Assembly (NCBI GenBank): GCA_963737545.1
Contig: CAVTTH010000001.1
Location: 62,001-126,000, forward strand
From: CAVTTH01 sp963737545
GTDB taxonomy: Bacteria; Verrucomicrobiota; Verrucomicrobiia; Chthoniobacterales; UBA10450
Reading direction: 5' to 3'
DNA length: 64,000 nt
Shown: positions 27,142 through 35,452 of the stretch, one piece after another
How the letters are laid out: each line of letters opens with the position of its first letter
Numbering within the stretch: position 1 is the stretch's first letter
Position numbers and translations under genes: made by a program
Notes under the pieces: model-generated
What the model was told of the DNA's origin: nothing
Databases searched by the model: none
Seen by the model: only the letters and a program-made list of their open reading frames with translations

Positions 27142-27963
27142 CTAATCGCGGATGGGCACGAAATTCGGATACTCAGGATGCGCTTCCGCATAATCACCGG
27201 GCGTTAGGCCACAGAACTCCCTGAAGTCATTGATGAAGTGGGCCTGATCGTAATAGCCGCAACCAGTCGCAATATCGGTCCACGATACAGCGCGGCGGCG
27301 CTGGATCTCGTTGATCGCGCGTTGAAACCGAAGCACGCGACAAAATATTTTCGGCGTCATTCCTATCTGTTCGGTAAAGATTTCAATAAGACGACGTCGA
27401 CTGAGTCCGACATCCGCGGTGACTTTACCCACGGTGACGCCGTCCGGTTCGCGCGTGAAAGATTCGAGCGCGTGGAGAACAGCGCGATGCCGCGGGGCAA
27501 ATCCGCGCCAGCGCGCGAGCAACGCATTCTCGAGGATCCGGAACTTGGCCGCCGGGCTGGGCGCTTCGAGTAGTTGGTCGCGCAAATTCTGCGCGTCGCA
27601 GTTCCAAAGCGTGTCGAGTTCCACGACGCTGTTCCGCAATTCGCGCAGTGGCAGCCCAAAAAAAGCGCTCGCTCCACCCGGCCGCAGATGCGCGCCGATC
27701 ATTGAAGCATTCGGCGCGTTGTCAATGACGATGAACTCGGAGTGCGGCCCGGAGAGCCAGCTGCGACGATAAGTTTCGCGCGGCTGGCGGCTGATTGGAT
27801 CGAACACATGTCGCGTCTCGTCGCGCAGATTGATGATGAGCTCCGTCGAGCCATCCGGGAGAACACGCTCCAGACGATGATCGGCGTTGAGGCCTTCATG
27901 AAACCAAAGCAGCTCGATGAATTGGTTGAGCGGCGGCCTCGGAACGTGCGTGGCTAAGATCAT
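27142..27963 (-). CDS. AraC-family transcriptional regulator
   Basis: 273 aa. The C-terminal ~100 residues carry two helix-turn-helix motifs: VGKVTADVGLSRRRLIEIF and the second motif WTDIATGCGYYDQAHFINDF followed by REFCGLTPGDY, the AraC signature. The N-terminal sensor begins with PPLNQFIELLWFHEG and contains ERVLPDGSTELIINL, as in regulators with a DUF6597-type ligand domain. The regulated genes are unknown; the 240-bp gap to the divergent DUF5069 gene is the obvious candidate site. Confidence 0.85.
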   Translation of the reverse strand: MILATHVPRPPLNQFIELLWFHEGLNADHRLERVLPDGSTELIINLRDETRHVFDPISRQPRETYRRSWLSGPHSEFIVIDNAPNASMIGAHLRPGGASAFFGLPLRELRNSVVELDTLWNCDAQNLRDQLLEAPSPAAKFRILENALLARWRGFAPRHRAVLHALESFTREPDGVTVGKVTADVGLSRRRLIEIFTEQIGMTPKIFCRVLRFQRAINEIQRRRAVSWTDIATGCGYYDQAHFINDFREFCGLTPGDYAEAHPEYPNFVPIRD

Positions 27964-28203
27964 TGAGTCAAAACGGAATTCGTTCGGTCAATTCGACCAA
28001 TCAGGAACTCTTGGCGAGGCGGCGTACGCTCTCAAGTCTATTCAATCGAGCTTCTCGGGAATCGAGTGTTTTGCGCGGAGTTGAGAGCGAATCGGTTTGT
28101 CTTCGCGCCTCAGGATCGTTAACTTTCCTGAAAATGGTCAGTCGCATGCGTGCGGCTGCGTCGCTGTATAAACAAAAACGAAAACAAAAGAGGAATCAGT
28201 ATT

Positions 28204-28647
28204 ATGAGCGAAACCTATGTCCCCATGATCAGCTCCGGCACGGCCGGACCACTCGGCGTTCTTCACCTCCCGCGCCTTTGGCAAAAAGTCTCCCTTGAAT
28301 CGCAGGGTAAACTTGCCCCCGGCTATCCCGGCATCGGTCGCGGCTACGATGCGATGACCTGTGCCGCGCTCGGGCTCGACGAACAGGCGGTGAAGAATTA
28401 CATCAAGCAAAGCAAGCCGACCTATCCGCAATTCGAAGCGTGGGTGAAAAAGAATGCAAAGTCATTGAATCGCGAATCGATCGAGAAGCACAACGCTGCG
28501 GTGCGCGGTTACAATCACGATGACGAGACGCGCAAGGGTATCCTGAGCGCGTGCGGCATCCCCGACGACGCTTCCGCTGCAAAGGATGCGGTGAACCTGA
28601 ACAATCTGGACGACTGGTACGAATTTCATCAGGCGGTGCTGAAATAA
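28204..28647 (+). CDS. DUF5069 domain protein
   Basis: 147 aa from the ATG at 28204, preceded by a GAGGAA Shine-Dalgarno; the longer frame from 28150 is rejected. GPLGVLHLPRLWQKVSLESQ, GYDAMTCAALGLD and the C-terminal NLDDWYEFHQ match the DUF5069 pattern, a helical family common in Verrucomicrobia. Function is unknown. The upstream 240 bp are AT-rich near the start and otherwise unremarkable. Confidence 0.8.
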   Translation: MSETYVPMISSGTAGPLGVLHLPRLWQKVSLESQGKLAPGYPGIGRGYDAMTCAALGLDEQAVKNYIKQSKPTYPQFEAWVKKNAKSLNRESIEKHNAAVRGYNHDDETRKGILSACGIPDDASAAKDAVNLNNLDDWYEFHQAVLK

Positions 28648-28698
28648 GGCCGGCCAATCGGAGAACACGCGGAAGCGTACCCCCTCGCGTCGCCCACC

Positions 28699-29154
28699 CT
28701 ACTTCGGAATCGGGGTTTGCTGGTAGAGCACATTGAGCCAGCGCTCGCCGCGCTTCATGTAGAGCGAACTTACCCAACACGGCGACGGCACGGGATTATG
28801 ACACACGGTATCCTGCGCCTCGTGGTAAGTGAGCAGCGCCGTGTTCTTGTCCAGCATCTTCAGTTCAAAATGGTCGAGGTCGTAACTCCTGACCGTGCAG
28901 ACCGGGCTGCCGACGAAGGCTACCACTTCCGCTTTCGTGCTCAGACCGCCAAACCCGACTTCGACGTGATCGTCGGAGAGAAATTCCTGAAAGAATTTGC
29001 CGTCACGATTTTTCCAGGCCTCCCACGATTGCTTTTCCAGCTTCACCAATTGTTCCTTTAGCGCAGCTTCCTCGGTTGGGTCGGCAGCCCCGGCAAAGCC
29101 GACTGCCAGGATGAGAAAGGAAAAGAATGCGGCAAAGGAAATGGCGTTTTTCAT
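28699..29154 (-). CDS. Secreted NTF2-like (SnoaL/DUF4440) protein
   Basis: 151 aa from the ATG at 29154 with a signal peptide (AISFAAFFSFLILAVGFAGA). The NTF2-like fold is indicated by LVKLEKQSWEAWKNRDGKFF, FLSDDHVEVGFGG, a central strand block and a C-terminal WVSSLYMKRGERWLNVLYQQ. No catalytic residues can be assigned. The 17 extra residues encoded upstream to 29205 are unlikely. Confidence 0.75.
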   Translation of the reverse strand: MKNAISFAAFFSFLILAVGFAGAADPTEEAALKEQLVKLEKQSWEAWKNRDGKFFQEFLSDDHVEVGFGGLSTKAEVVAFVGSPVCTVRSYDLDHFELKMLDKNTALLTYHEAQDTVCHNPVPSPCWVSSLYMKRGERWLNVLYQQTPIPK

Positions 29155-29299
29155 AAAGCGTAGCCTTATAGAAAAAGCCACAGAGGAAACAGGACATAAA
29201 ACCAACGAATCCGGCCAATCAGTCGTGAAATCGATCGTGCCGTGTCGTGAATTTGCTGAGCATTGAAAGATTGTTCAAGCGGGATACGTATTCCACCAC

Positions 29300-30046
29300 G
29301 TGAAACATGTTTCAGTATTGCTCGTGCTCTTCGGTCTGGTGGCGTCATTCGCCGTTGCCGAGAATCCGAAAATCGTGCTCACCCATTTGAGGGGCAACGT
29401 TTACGTCGTCGAAGATTATTTCTACGCGAAGGAAAATTCAGTCGTCTATGTCGGTGATCATTCTGTCACGATCATCGGAGCGACATGGAGTCCTGAGACC
29501 GCCAGATTGTTGGCCGCCGAAATCGGCAAGGTTACTCCCAGACCAATTTCGGAAGTGATTGATACGAACTACCACCCGGATCGCGCCGGCGGGAACGCAT
29601 ATTTCAAAAGCATCGGCGCCACGATCGTATCAACGGCGATGACGCGCGACCTGCTCGAACACCATTGGGACGAGATGGTTCGTTACATGCAGAAAGCGAT
29701 GCCGAGCTATCCGAGTCTGCCGTTGGTCCTGCCGGACAAGACATTTGCGGGCGACTTCGAACTGCAGGGTGGCCGCGTAAGGGCCATCTATCTTGGTCCG
29801 TCTCACACGCCCGACGGCATTTTTGTTTATTTTCCCGAGGAAAAAGTGCTCTATGGCAATTGCATTCTAAAAGAGCAACTTGGCAATCTCGACTTCGCCG
29901 ATCTAGCGGAATATCCCAGGACGTTGCAAAAATTGAAGAAGCTCGATCTCGGTTTCACCACGATTGTCGCGGGCCACTGGTCGCCACTGCACGGGCCTGA
30001 GTTGATCGATCAATATCTTCAATTGCTCGAGTCTCATCATCGGTAA
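29300..30046 (+). CDS. Subclass B2 (CphA-like) metallo-beta-lactamase
   Basis: 248 aa with a signal peptide (LLVLFGLVASFAVAE). The B2 hallmarks are all visible: N90-Y-H92-P-D94 (Asn replaces the first His of other MBLs), H169 in GPSHTPDG, C188 in YGNCILKE and H226 in AGHWSPLHG. Further CphA-like blocks are VTIIGATWSPET, RAGGNAY, GIFVYFPEEKVLYGN and LHGPELIDQY. Known B2 enzymes (CphA, ImiS, Sfh-1) are mono-zinc carbapenemases from Aeromonas and Serratia. An unusual base is Pro93 in the NYHxD loop. The start is GTG at 29300. The Rieske gene begins 16 bp downstream. Carbapenem hydrolysis is inferred from motifs only. Confidence 0.85.
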   Translation: MKHVSVLLVLFGLVASFAVAENPKIVLTHLRGNVYVVEDYFYAKENSVVYVGDHSVTIIGATWSPETARLLAAEIGKVTPRPISEVIDTNYHPDRAGGNAYFKSIGATIVSTAMTRDLLEHHWDEMVRYMQKAMPSYPSLPLVLPDKTFAGDFELQGGRVRAIYLGPSHTPDGIFVYFPEEKVLYGNCILKEQLGNLDFADLAEYPRTLQKLKKLDLGFTTIVAGHWSPLHGPELIDQYLQLLESHHR

Positions 30047-30062
30047 CGTTGGATCTCCAGCA

Positions 30063-31188
30063 ATGCATACGAGAACGATGCCCGCATTTCGCAAGACCGC
30101 TGAGACTTTCACGGCTGGGGCGAAGACGCTTCCACAGAAATATTTCGTTTCTCCGGAAATTTTTGCCGAGGAACAATCGAAGATCTTCTCGAGGCAATGG
30201 CATTTGGTTGGACATCAGAGCGAGATTCCGAAGCCGGGAGATTATTTTGTCGCGAGTGTGGCTGGCGAAAGTCTGATTGTCGTGCGCGACAAAGGCGGCG
30301 AACTGCGCGGGTTTTACAATGTCTGTCGTCACCGCGGGACGAAGCTGTGCGAGGACCAGACCGGACACAGATCCGCGATTCAATGTCCGTATCACGCCTG
30401 GACGTACGGTCTCGATGGGCGATTGATCGGCGCGCCCCACATGGATGATGTGCCCGGTTTCGATAAGGCCGATTACTCGCTGAACGAGGTGAAACTTTCC
30501 CTATGGGAAGGATTCATCTTCGTGAATCTGGCAAAGACGCCGCAGCCCCTCGATGAATGGTTCGCGCCGCTAGCCGAAAAATTCTCGCATTGGAATCTGC
30601 CGCGGCTGCGCTCAGCGAAGCGGATTGAGTACGACGTTCGCGCCAACTGGAAATTGATCTTCGAGAATTATTCGGAGTGTTATCATTGCCCGGGCGTGCA
30701 CCCGACTCTCTCGAAAGTGTCGCCCTATGATTCAGCGGAGAATGATTTGTGCGAAGGCCCATTTCTCGGCGGTTTCATGAAGATCAACCGAGGGAAGAGC
30801 CTGACCATGAGCGGCAATGCTTGCGCGTTGCCGGTGGGTGACATCGAGGGCGAGGATCACGCGCGCGTTTTCTATTATTCGATTTTTCCCAATATGCTGC
30901 TGAGCATGCATCCGGAATACGTCATGGTGCATCAGCTCTGGCCGCAATCGCCGGAACGCACGCTGATCAGGTGTGACTGGTTCTTCCATCCGGAGGCGTT
31001 CGACCGCTCTGATTTTCGTCCGAACGATGCGGTCGAATTCTGGGATATGACCAACAAGCAGGACTGGCACGTGTGCGAGTTGAGTCAGCTGGGAATTGCT
31101 TCGTCGCGCGTATCAGCCAGGACCATATTCGCCGCGCGAAAGTATTCCGGCGGCGTGGGATCGGGAGTACTTGCGGCACGTTGGCTAG
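30063..31188 (+). CDS. Rieske non-heme iron oxygenase, alpha subunit, frameshifted near the 3' end
   Basis: The Rieske [2Fe-2S] motif is CRHRG then CPYHAW (C-x-H...C-x2-H) at residues ~90-115, and the mononuclear iron site starts with NYSECYHCPGVHP (two His); a later Asp in the C-terminal helix should complete it. The C-terminus shifts frame near 31100: after CELSQLGIAS the alternative frame reads RAYQPGPYSPRESIPAAWDR and stops at 31186. The ATG at 30078 is a second start option. Repaired length is ~375 aa. Substrate is unknown; quaternary-amine and aromatic oxygenases share this layout. No ferredoxin or reductase gene is adjacent. Confidence 0.8.
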
Positions 31189-31223
31189 AAAGAAGCGTCA
31201 ACGCGGAACGTTCCCGTAAATCC

Positions 31224-31333
31224 GTGGATCGGCCCGCTTGCTCGCGAAAGCTTTCGGAGCTCCGTCGGGCGATGCTCCCCTGGCGCTGGAAGGCGCACGA
31301 ATCTCCGTCGAGCAAGGGACTGCTCGACCCACC
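31224..31333 (+). repeat. 'GTGGATCG' repeat, copy C
   Basis: Starts GTGGATCGGCC, contains TGCTCGCGAAAGCTTTCGGA (shared exactly with copy A at 40104-40218), GTCGGGCGAT, and ends TCGAGCAAGGGACTGCTCGA then CCCACC. The last base is also the first (complement) base of the ACMSD stop codon. It is in the opposite orientation to copy B, so ACMSD lies between inverted copies. Confidence 0.8.
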
Positions 31334-32375
31334 TAGCTCAAGCCGAGAAATTCGCGCGCCGTGCCGGAAAACAGTTGCGCTCTTTCCTTCGCAGAAAGTT
31401 CTTTCATCGATGCGATGAGCTTTCCCGGATGGGCTTCGCCCAGCGGAAACGGATAATCCGACCCGAGCGCAACCCGTCGCGCTCCGAACAACTTGAGCAG
31501 CAGTCGGAGCGCATCGGGATCGTGGACTAACGAGTCCACATAAAACCGCGCGGGCGCGTCGCCGTTGGCAAGATACTTCCTTGGGTTGTGATGATTATCG
31601 ATCGCCATCAAATCCGGCCGGACATGAAAGGCGTGTTCGATGCGGCCAATGGTAATCGGAAACGCGCCGCCGCCGTGGGCGAAACCGACACGAAGGTTTG
31701 GGAAACGCTCAAACACTCCGCCAAACATCATCGAACAAATCGCGAGCGACGTCTCGGCCGGCATGCCGACGAGCCACGGCAACCAGTAATTCGGCATTCG
31801 CTCTTTACCGACCATGTCCCAGGGATGAACGAAAATTGCCGCATCGAGTTGCTCGGCTGTGCTCCAGACGGGTTGGAGCGACGCGTTGTCGAGATTCAAG
31901 CTGTCGAGGCGACCAGAATGCGGGTTCGCATCGACGTGCGTGCCGATCTGCGCTCCGCGCAGCCCCAATTCGCGGACACATCGTTCCAGTTCGCTCGCCG
32001 CCAAATCCGGATCCTGCATCGGGATTGTCGCCAAGACCGGCGAATCGAGCTTGGATAAGCGCGGACGACTTCGGCAATGTGATCATTCAACCGTCGAGAA
32101 AGATCAAGCGCGTCGACCGGCTTTGCCCAGTAACTGAACATGACCGGCACGGTCGAAAGAACCTGCATGGAAATGCCGTCGCGATCGCACTCTTCGAGAC
32201 GCCGCGTCGGATCCCAAACGCTATCGGTGATCTCGCGAAAGACGCGGTCGCCGATCATCATCCGCGCACAGCATGGCTGGTAATGATCCAGCCTAACGAA
32301 TCCACCGTAACCGTACTTGGCGTCGAGATCGGGCCACTCGCGCGGCAAGATGTGCGTGTGCAGGTCGATCTTCAT
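31333..32375 (-). CDS. 2-amino-3-carboxymuconate-6-semialdehyde decarboxylase, frameshifted
   Basis: Amidohydrolase-superfamily zinc enzyme that decarboxylates ACMS, diverting the kynurenine pathway from quinolinate to 2-aminomuconate. From the ATG at 32375: MKIDLHTHILPREWPDL (HxH metal ligands), FREITDSVWDPTRRLEECDR, GISMQVLSTVPVMFSYW; after a shift near 32050 the other frame gives ATIPMQDPDLAASELER, GAQIGTHV, AIFVHPWDMVGKERM (metal His), PNLRVGFAHGGGAFP (His) and LGSDYPFPLGE (Asp). About 347 aa when repaired. Its 5' end is preceded by copy B and its stop abuts copy C of the dispersed repeat. HAAO, whose product it uses, is 8 kb away, with a stub of this gene beside it. Confidence 0.88.
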
Positions 32376-32391
32376 TTGCAAGAAATCATTG

Positions 32392-32482
32392 GGTGGATCG
32401 AGCAGTCCCTTGCTCGATGATAGGATGATGCGGCAAGGCCGCATGTCGAATCAACATCGCCCGACGGAGCGGCCGATCCACC
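32392..32482 (-). repeat. 'GTGGATCG' repeat, copy B
   Basis: The 91-bp copy lies 16 bp upstream of the ACMSD start, reversed relative to copy C. On the minus strand it reads GGTGGATCGGCCGCTCC ... ATCGAGCAAGGGACTGCTCG then ATCCACC. The segment GCTCGCGAAAGCTTTCGGAG of copies A and C is missing. The sequence between this copy and the ACMSD start is repeated beside HAAO. Confidence 0.8.
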
Positions 32483-32505
32483 TAAAAAGGAAGGGAACAT
32501 CATTC

Positions 32506-32538
32506 ATCAAACCAGAGAAACGATTTTTCTGGTTTGAT
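32506..32538. terminator. Hairpin between ACMSD repeat and ydeI-like gene
   Basis: ATCAAACCAGA and TCTGGTTTGAT are perfect 11-bp arms around an 11-base loop that includes a run of T. On the plus strand no T-tract follows, so a terminator is only one possibility. It lies upstream of both divergent genes and may separate them. Confidence 0.4.
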
Positions 32539-32629
32539 TAATCGTGCATCAGCAAAATACTGCCGCAACCTGCCCGGACCTTCCCTTGACTTGAGGTTAC
32601 ACATTGTTGATTTGAGTAATACCAGCCAA

Positions 32630-33187
32630 ATGACGAAGACCGCATCGATCCGTTTCAAAGCGAAACTCTTCCGGCCGGCGGAGAGCGACCCCGAAAGCAT
32701 TCGGGGCTGGACCTTTCTCATCCTGCCAAAGAACGCCAGCGCCAAACTTCCCTCGCGCGGCATGACACCGATCGAAGGCACCATCAATGGCTTTCCTTTT
32801 CAAGCCGCGCTCGAACCCGACGGCGAGAAAAGCCACTGGCTCAAAGTGGACCGGAAGCTAAGCAAATCTGCGGGCGCAGACGCAGGCGACATCGTCACGC
32901 TCGAGATCGCGCCGGCGGGAAAGGACACGGAACCCGAGGTGCCGACCGATCTGAGGAAAGCTCTCGCCGCCGCCGCGCCGAAAACGCGCGCAGTGTGGTC
33001 GGACATCACGCCCAATGCGCGCCGGGATTGGATCCACTGGATCACCTCCGCCAAACAGGAAGAGACGCGCGCGCGCCGGATCAAAAATGCCTGCTCGATG
33101 CTCGCTGCCGGAAAGCGACGCGTTTGCTGCTTCGACCGATCCGGGTTCTACAGCAAAAGCATGAGCGCTCCTAAAGCGGCGACTTAG
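32630..33187 (+). CDS. DUF1905/YdeI-like protein
   Basis: 185 aa from the ATG at 32630; the longer frame from 32534 is rejected. The N-terminal DUF1905 domain (IRFKAKLFRP, WTFLILPKNASAKLPSRG, TINGFPFQAALEPDGEKSHW) is followed by a YdeI/OmpD-associated C-terminus (VPTDLRKALAAA, WIHWITSAKQEETRARRIKN, GKRRVCC). The function is unknown; YdeI is linked to peptide and stress resistance. The last ~60 bp are duplicated at 33946-34006 after the toxin-antitoxin pair. Confidence 0.75.
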   Translation: MTKTASIRFKAKLFRPAESDPESIRGWTFLILPKNASAKLPSRGMTPIEGTINGFPFQAALEPDGEKSHWLKVDRKLSKSAGADAGDIVTLEIAPAGKDTEPEVPTDLRKALAAAAPKTRAVWSDITPNARRDWIHWITSAKQEETRARRIKNACSMLAAGKRRVCCFDRSGFYSKSMSAPKAAT

Positions 33188-33290
33188 ATGCATGCCCAAT
33201 TTTCGCGTTAACTGAACGCGGGCCACTGCGCGCGTGGATCGTGCAACACGCATTGCTAATCCTCGAGGCGGACGGTAGAATCTCACACGC

Positions 33291-33488
33291 ATGAGCAAGA
33301 TCGAGCAGATGGAAGCTGAACTGCGCAAGCTCTCGCAGACTGAGCTTCGTCAGATTCGTGCCTGGCTCGACGACATCATCGAAGATGAGCTGGAATTCAC
33401 CCCGGAGTTTGAACGGGCTATCCAGCAATCGGAACGGGACATGACCGAAGGTAGAACGGCACGCGTGCGCGAGCCGGAACACGACTGA
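33291..33488 (+). CDS. Probable antitoxin of a RelE-type pair
   Basis: 65 aa, acidic and helical (KIEQMEAELRKLSQTELRQI then RAWLDDIIEDELEFTPEFER). It resembles the small antitoxins that precede RelE/ParE toxins, which have a degenerate N-terminal helical region and a toxin-wrapping C-terminus. The toxin gene follows 76 bp downstream on the same strand. The exact family is uncertain. Confidence 0.6.
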   Translation: MSKIEQMEAELRKLSQTELRQIRAWLDDIIEDELEFTPEFERAIQQSERDMTEGRTARVREPEHD

Positions 33489-33564
33489 GCGGGAGCCATG
33501 CGGATAGGCGGTAACGCAGCCAGGGCAGCTGGCATGAGCGCGGGAGCGTGAGTGACCAAGGCTC

Positions 33565-33828
33565 GTGAGCGCAGCGACTCAGATCTATTACGCCAGGTTC
33601 GACGAAGTCTTTTTTAAGTTACCGCCCGCGATTCGTGCCCGCGTCCAGGCAGAGATCGATCGCATCGGCTTGCGCCTTTCAAACTATTCTCATCACCGCT
33701 TGAAAGGCTCGACTCGTTTCCGCGCGCGCATCGGAGATTACCGGATCATCTACACGTTTGACGTCGAACGAAACACGATTCACCTACTCGCGATCGGTCA
33801 CCGGCGAGAAATCTATCGGACAATCTAA
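33565..33828 (+). CDS. RelE/ParE-family toxin
   Basis: 87 aa from GTG 33565. The RelE fold is visible in the helical N-terminus (YARFDEVFFKLPPAIRARVQ), then HHRLKGSTRFRARIGDYRII, YTFDVERNTIHLLAIGHRRE and a terminal IYRTI. RelE-type toxins cleave mRNA at the ribosome; ParE-type toxins act on gyrase. The conserved RxxGDYRIIY and GHRREIY elements favour the RelE/HigB side. The start could be further downstream. It lies between two copies of the ydeI 3' end. Confidence 0.8.
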   Translation: MSAATQIYYARFDEVFFKLPPAIRARVQAEIDRIGLRLSNYSHHRLKGSTRFRARIGDYRIIYTFDVERNTIHLLAIGHRREIYRTI

Positions 33829-33834
33829 TCTTCC

Positions 33835-34006
33835 GCACTCGCCGGATCAAAAATAGCTGGTCACCGCGCGCCGCTTGTCGCAACAGCATTCTGCCATGTG
33901 ATCGCAGAGTTTACTTGAGCCCGCCACGTGATCGAAGATTTTACGTGGCTTCGACCGCTCTGGGTTCTACAGCAAAAGCATGAGCGCTCCTAAAGCGGCG
34001 ATTTAG
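33835..34006 (+). pseudogene. Duplicated, degraded 3' end of the ydeI-like gene
   Basis: A short block CGCCGGATCAAAAAT at 33840 and a ~61-bp block from 33946 to 34006 match the end of the upstream gene (33074-33088 and 33127-33187) with about four mismatches in the longer block, including TTCTACAGCAAAAGCATGAG and GCTCCTAAAGCGGCGA before a TAG. A 91-bp unrelated middle segment replaces the 38-bp original and contains a short tandem repeat (CCA[T/C]GTGATCG). No gene is encoded. Confidence 0.75.
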
Positions 34007-34241
34007 ACGAATACCAGTTTGTCGACAACTCAAATCCGCCCGATCCGACTGTTCGATGTTAAGCTCTGACGCCTTTCGGGGCCCGCGAGGGCGGCGCGGC
34101 TCGCAGAAAAGGCCGCGATCTCGGCCGGGGAAGTCGCCGCCTCGTCGAGCGTGCTGCAAAGCGAACAGGCAGCATACCCGCCGCTTGCCCGTAGAGTCTC
34201 ACTTCGTGTTCAAGCTACCTCATCTTCTCTACGTTCAGAGG

Positions 34242-34463
34242 GTGATTGAAAGGCAAGTGGGACTACGAATCGCCCAAATCCGGAAGTCGGCGGGAATGAC
34301 TCAGGAGCAGCTTGCGGCGGGCGCAAACTACTCGGTTGAGTTCATCAGTCTCGTTGAGCGCGGTCGAAATGCGCCTTCACTTTCTGGTCTGGCACGTATC
34401 GCAAAAGCGCTCCGAGTAGAACCTAAGGATCTGCTCGACTTCTCCCAAGGGAGGCGCGCTTGA
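34242..34463 (+). CDS. Xre-type controller protein of a restriction-modification system
   Basis: 73 aa from GTG 34242 (GTG 34206 is an alternative). Helix-turn-helix: GLRIAQIRKSAGMTQEQLAA, ANYSVEFISLVERGRNAPSL, then ALRVEPKDLLDF. Size and sequence are those of C-proteins that time endonuclease expression. Its TGA overlaps the TTG start of the nuclease gene (TTGA), the usual C-R coupling. No convincing C-box was recognised upstream. Confidence 0.75.
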   Translation: MIERQVGLRIAQIRKSAGMTQEQLAAGANYSVEFISLVERGRNAPSLSGLARIAKALRVEPKDLLDFSQGRRA

Positions 34464-35452
34464 ACGCCTCTCAGGTTGTCTTTCCGAAGCCATCGGTTTC
34501 AGAGGTTCTCGATCAAATTACGCCATTCGTAAGTGACGACAAGCACGAGGAAGAGTTTCGGTTGCGCTTCGAGGAACGTGTTGCTTTAGCGAAGAAAATC
34601 TGCTCCGCAGCTGTGGGCGGAACTCTAGACGCCACATCCCTCACCGCGTTGGTCCGACAAAACGAGTCGACTATGAATGTTCTCATCTCGCTGCTGGTAT
34701 TTCACAAGAGGAGTTCTATCGACACGTAACCTTGGCTCGACTGGAACAGCACAAGCTTGACCGAACGCAGGGAGCTTTTCTGAATGGAAGATCGGTAGGA
34801 TCATCTCGAGAGATCAAGAGTGACAAAAGCTTTGCGGATGACTTTTTGACTTGCTCCTTTCTGGTTCGCCGACGTCGATTTAGTCAAGAACGAATCCCGG
34901 CTTTCCTAAGAGAAGTTGGATGGAGCACGCTTAGCTTCGATCGGCGATGGCGGCATCGACGGACTTGTGCGCACCGGACTCAAAGGCTCATATGATGCGA
35001 AAAAAGGTCAACCCGTTGTCGATGAGGTCGAGTTAATCCTGCAGGGCCTGCGCGTCAAATATATCGTCAAGAATTGTCTGATTCCTAATATATCCCGCAA
35101 ATTTGATGCGGCGATTCCAACGCCAAGTGCCCCGGAAGTGCTCATCGAGGTCGGAGTGTTTGCGACCACTGCAGAGAGTTGCAGCGAAAAAGGCCTTATC
35201 GAGGCAGATCTGAAACAGGAAGCGGCGAAGCATTATCCGGATTGCGTGATTGTTCGGGTAACGGACGGCGTAGGCTGGATTGCACGCGGGGGCAAAGCGC
35301 TCGCCAACGTCATTGCGGCTTCAGACTACGTGTTCACTCAAAAGACGATCGCTGGATTGAAGTTATCCGTGCGCACGTTCCTGAACATTATTTTACTGAG
35401 ACGCTACGACTTCCGGAAAAACAAAATGTGCTCATCGCGCATTGTGTTATGA
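34460..35452 (+). pseudogene. Putative type II restriction endonuclease, broken by several frameshifts
   Basis: Reading starts TTG 34460 (ASQVVFPKPSVSEVLDQITP). At about 34712 a shift leads to GISQEEFYRHVTLARLEQHK, and near 34900 another leads to DGGIDGLVRTGLKGSYDAKK, LILQGLRVKYIVKN, NISRKFDAAIP, VLIEVGVFATTA, HYPDCVIVRVTDGVGWIARG; near 35365 a further shift gives IRAHVPEHYFTETLRLPEK. FD...IEV is a possible PD-(D/E)xK core, as in the DpnII-like class. The position between a controller protein and two methyltransferases gives the function. The 3' limit is uncertain because the third-frame extension overlaps the convergent methyltransferase. Confidence 0.6.
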
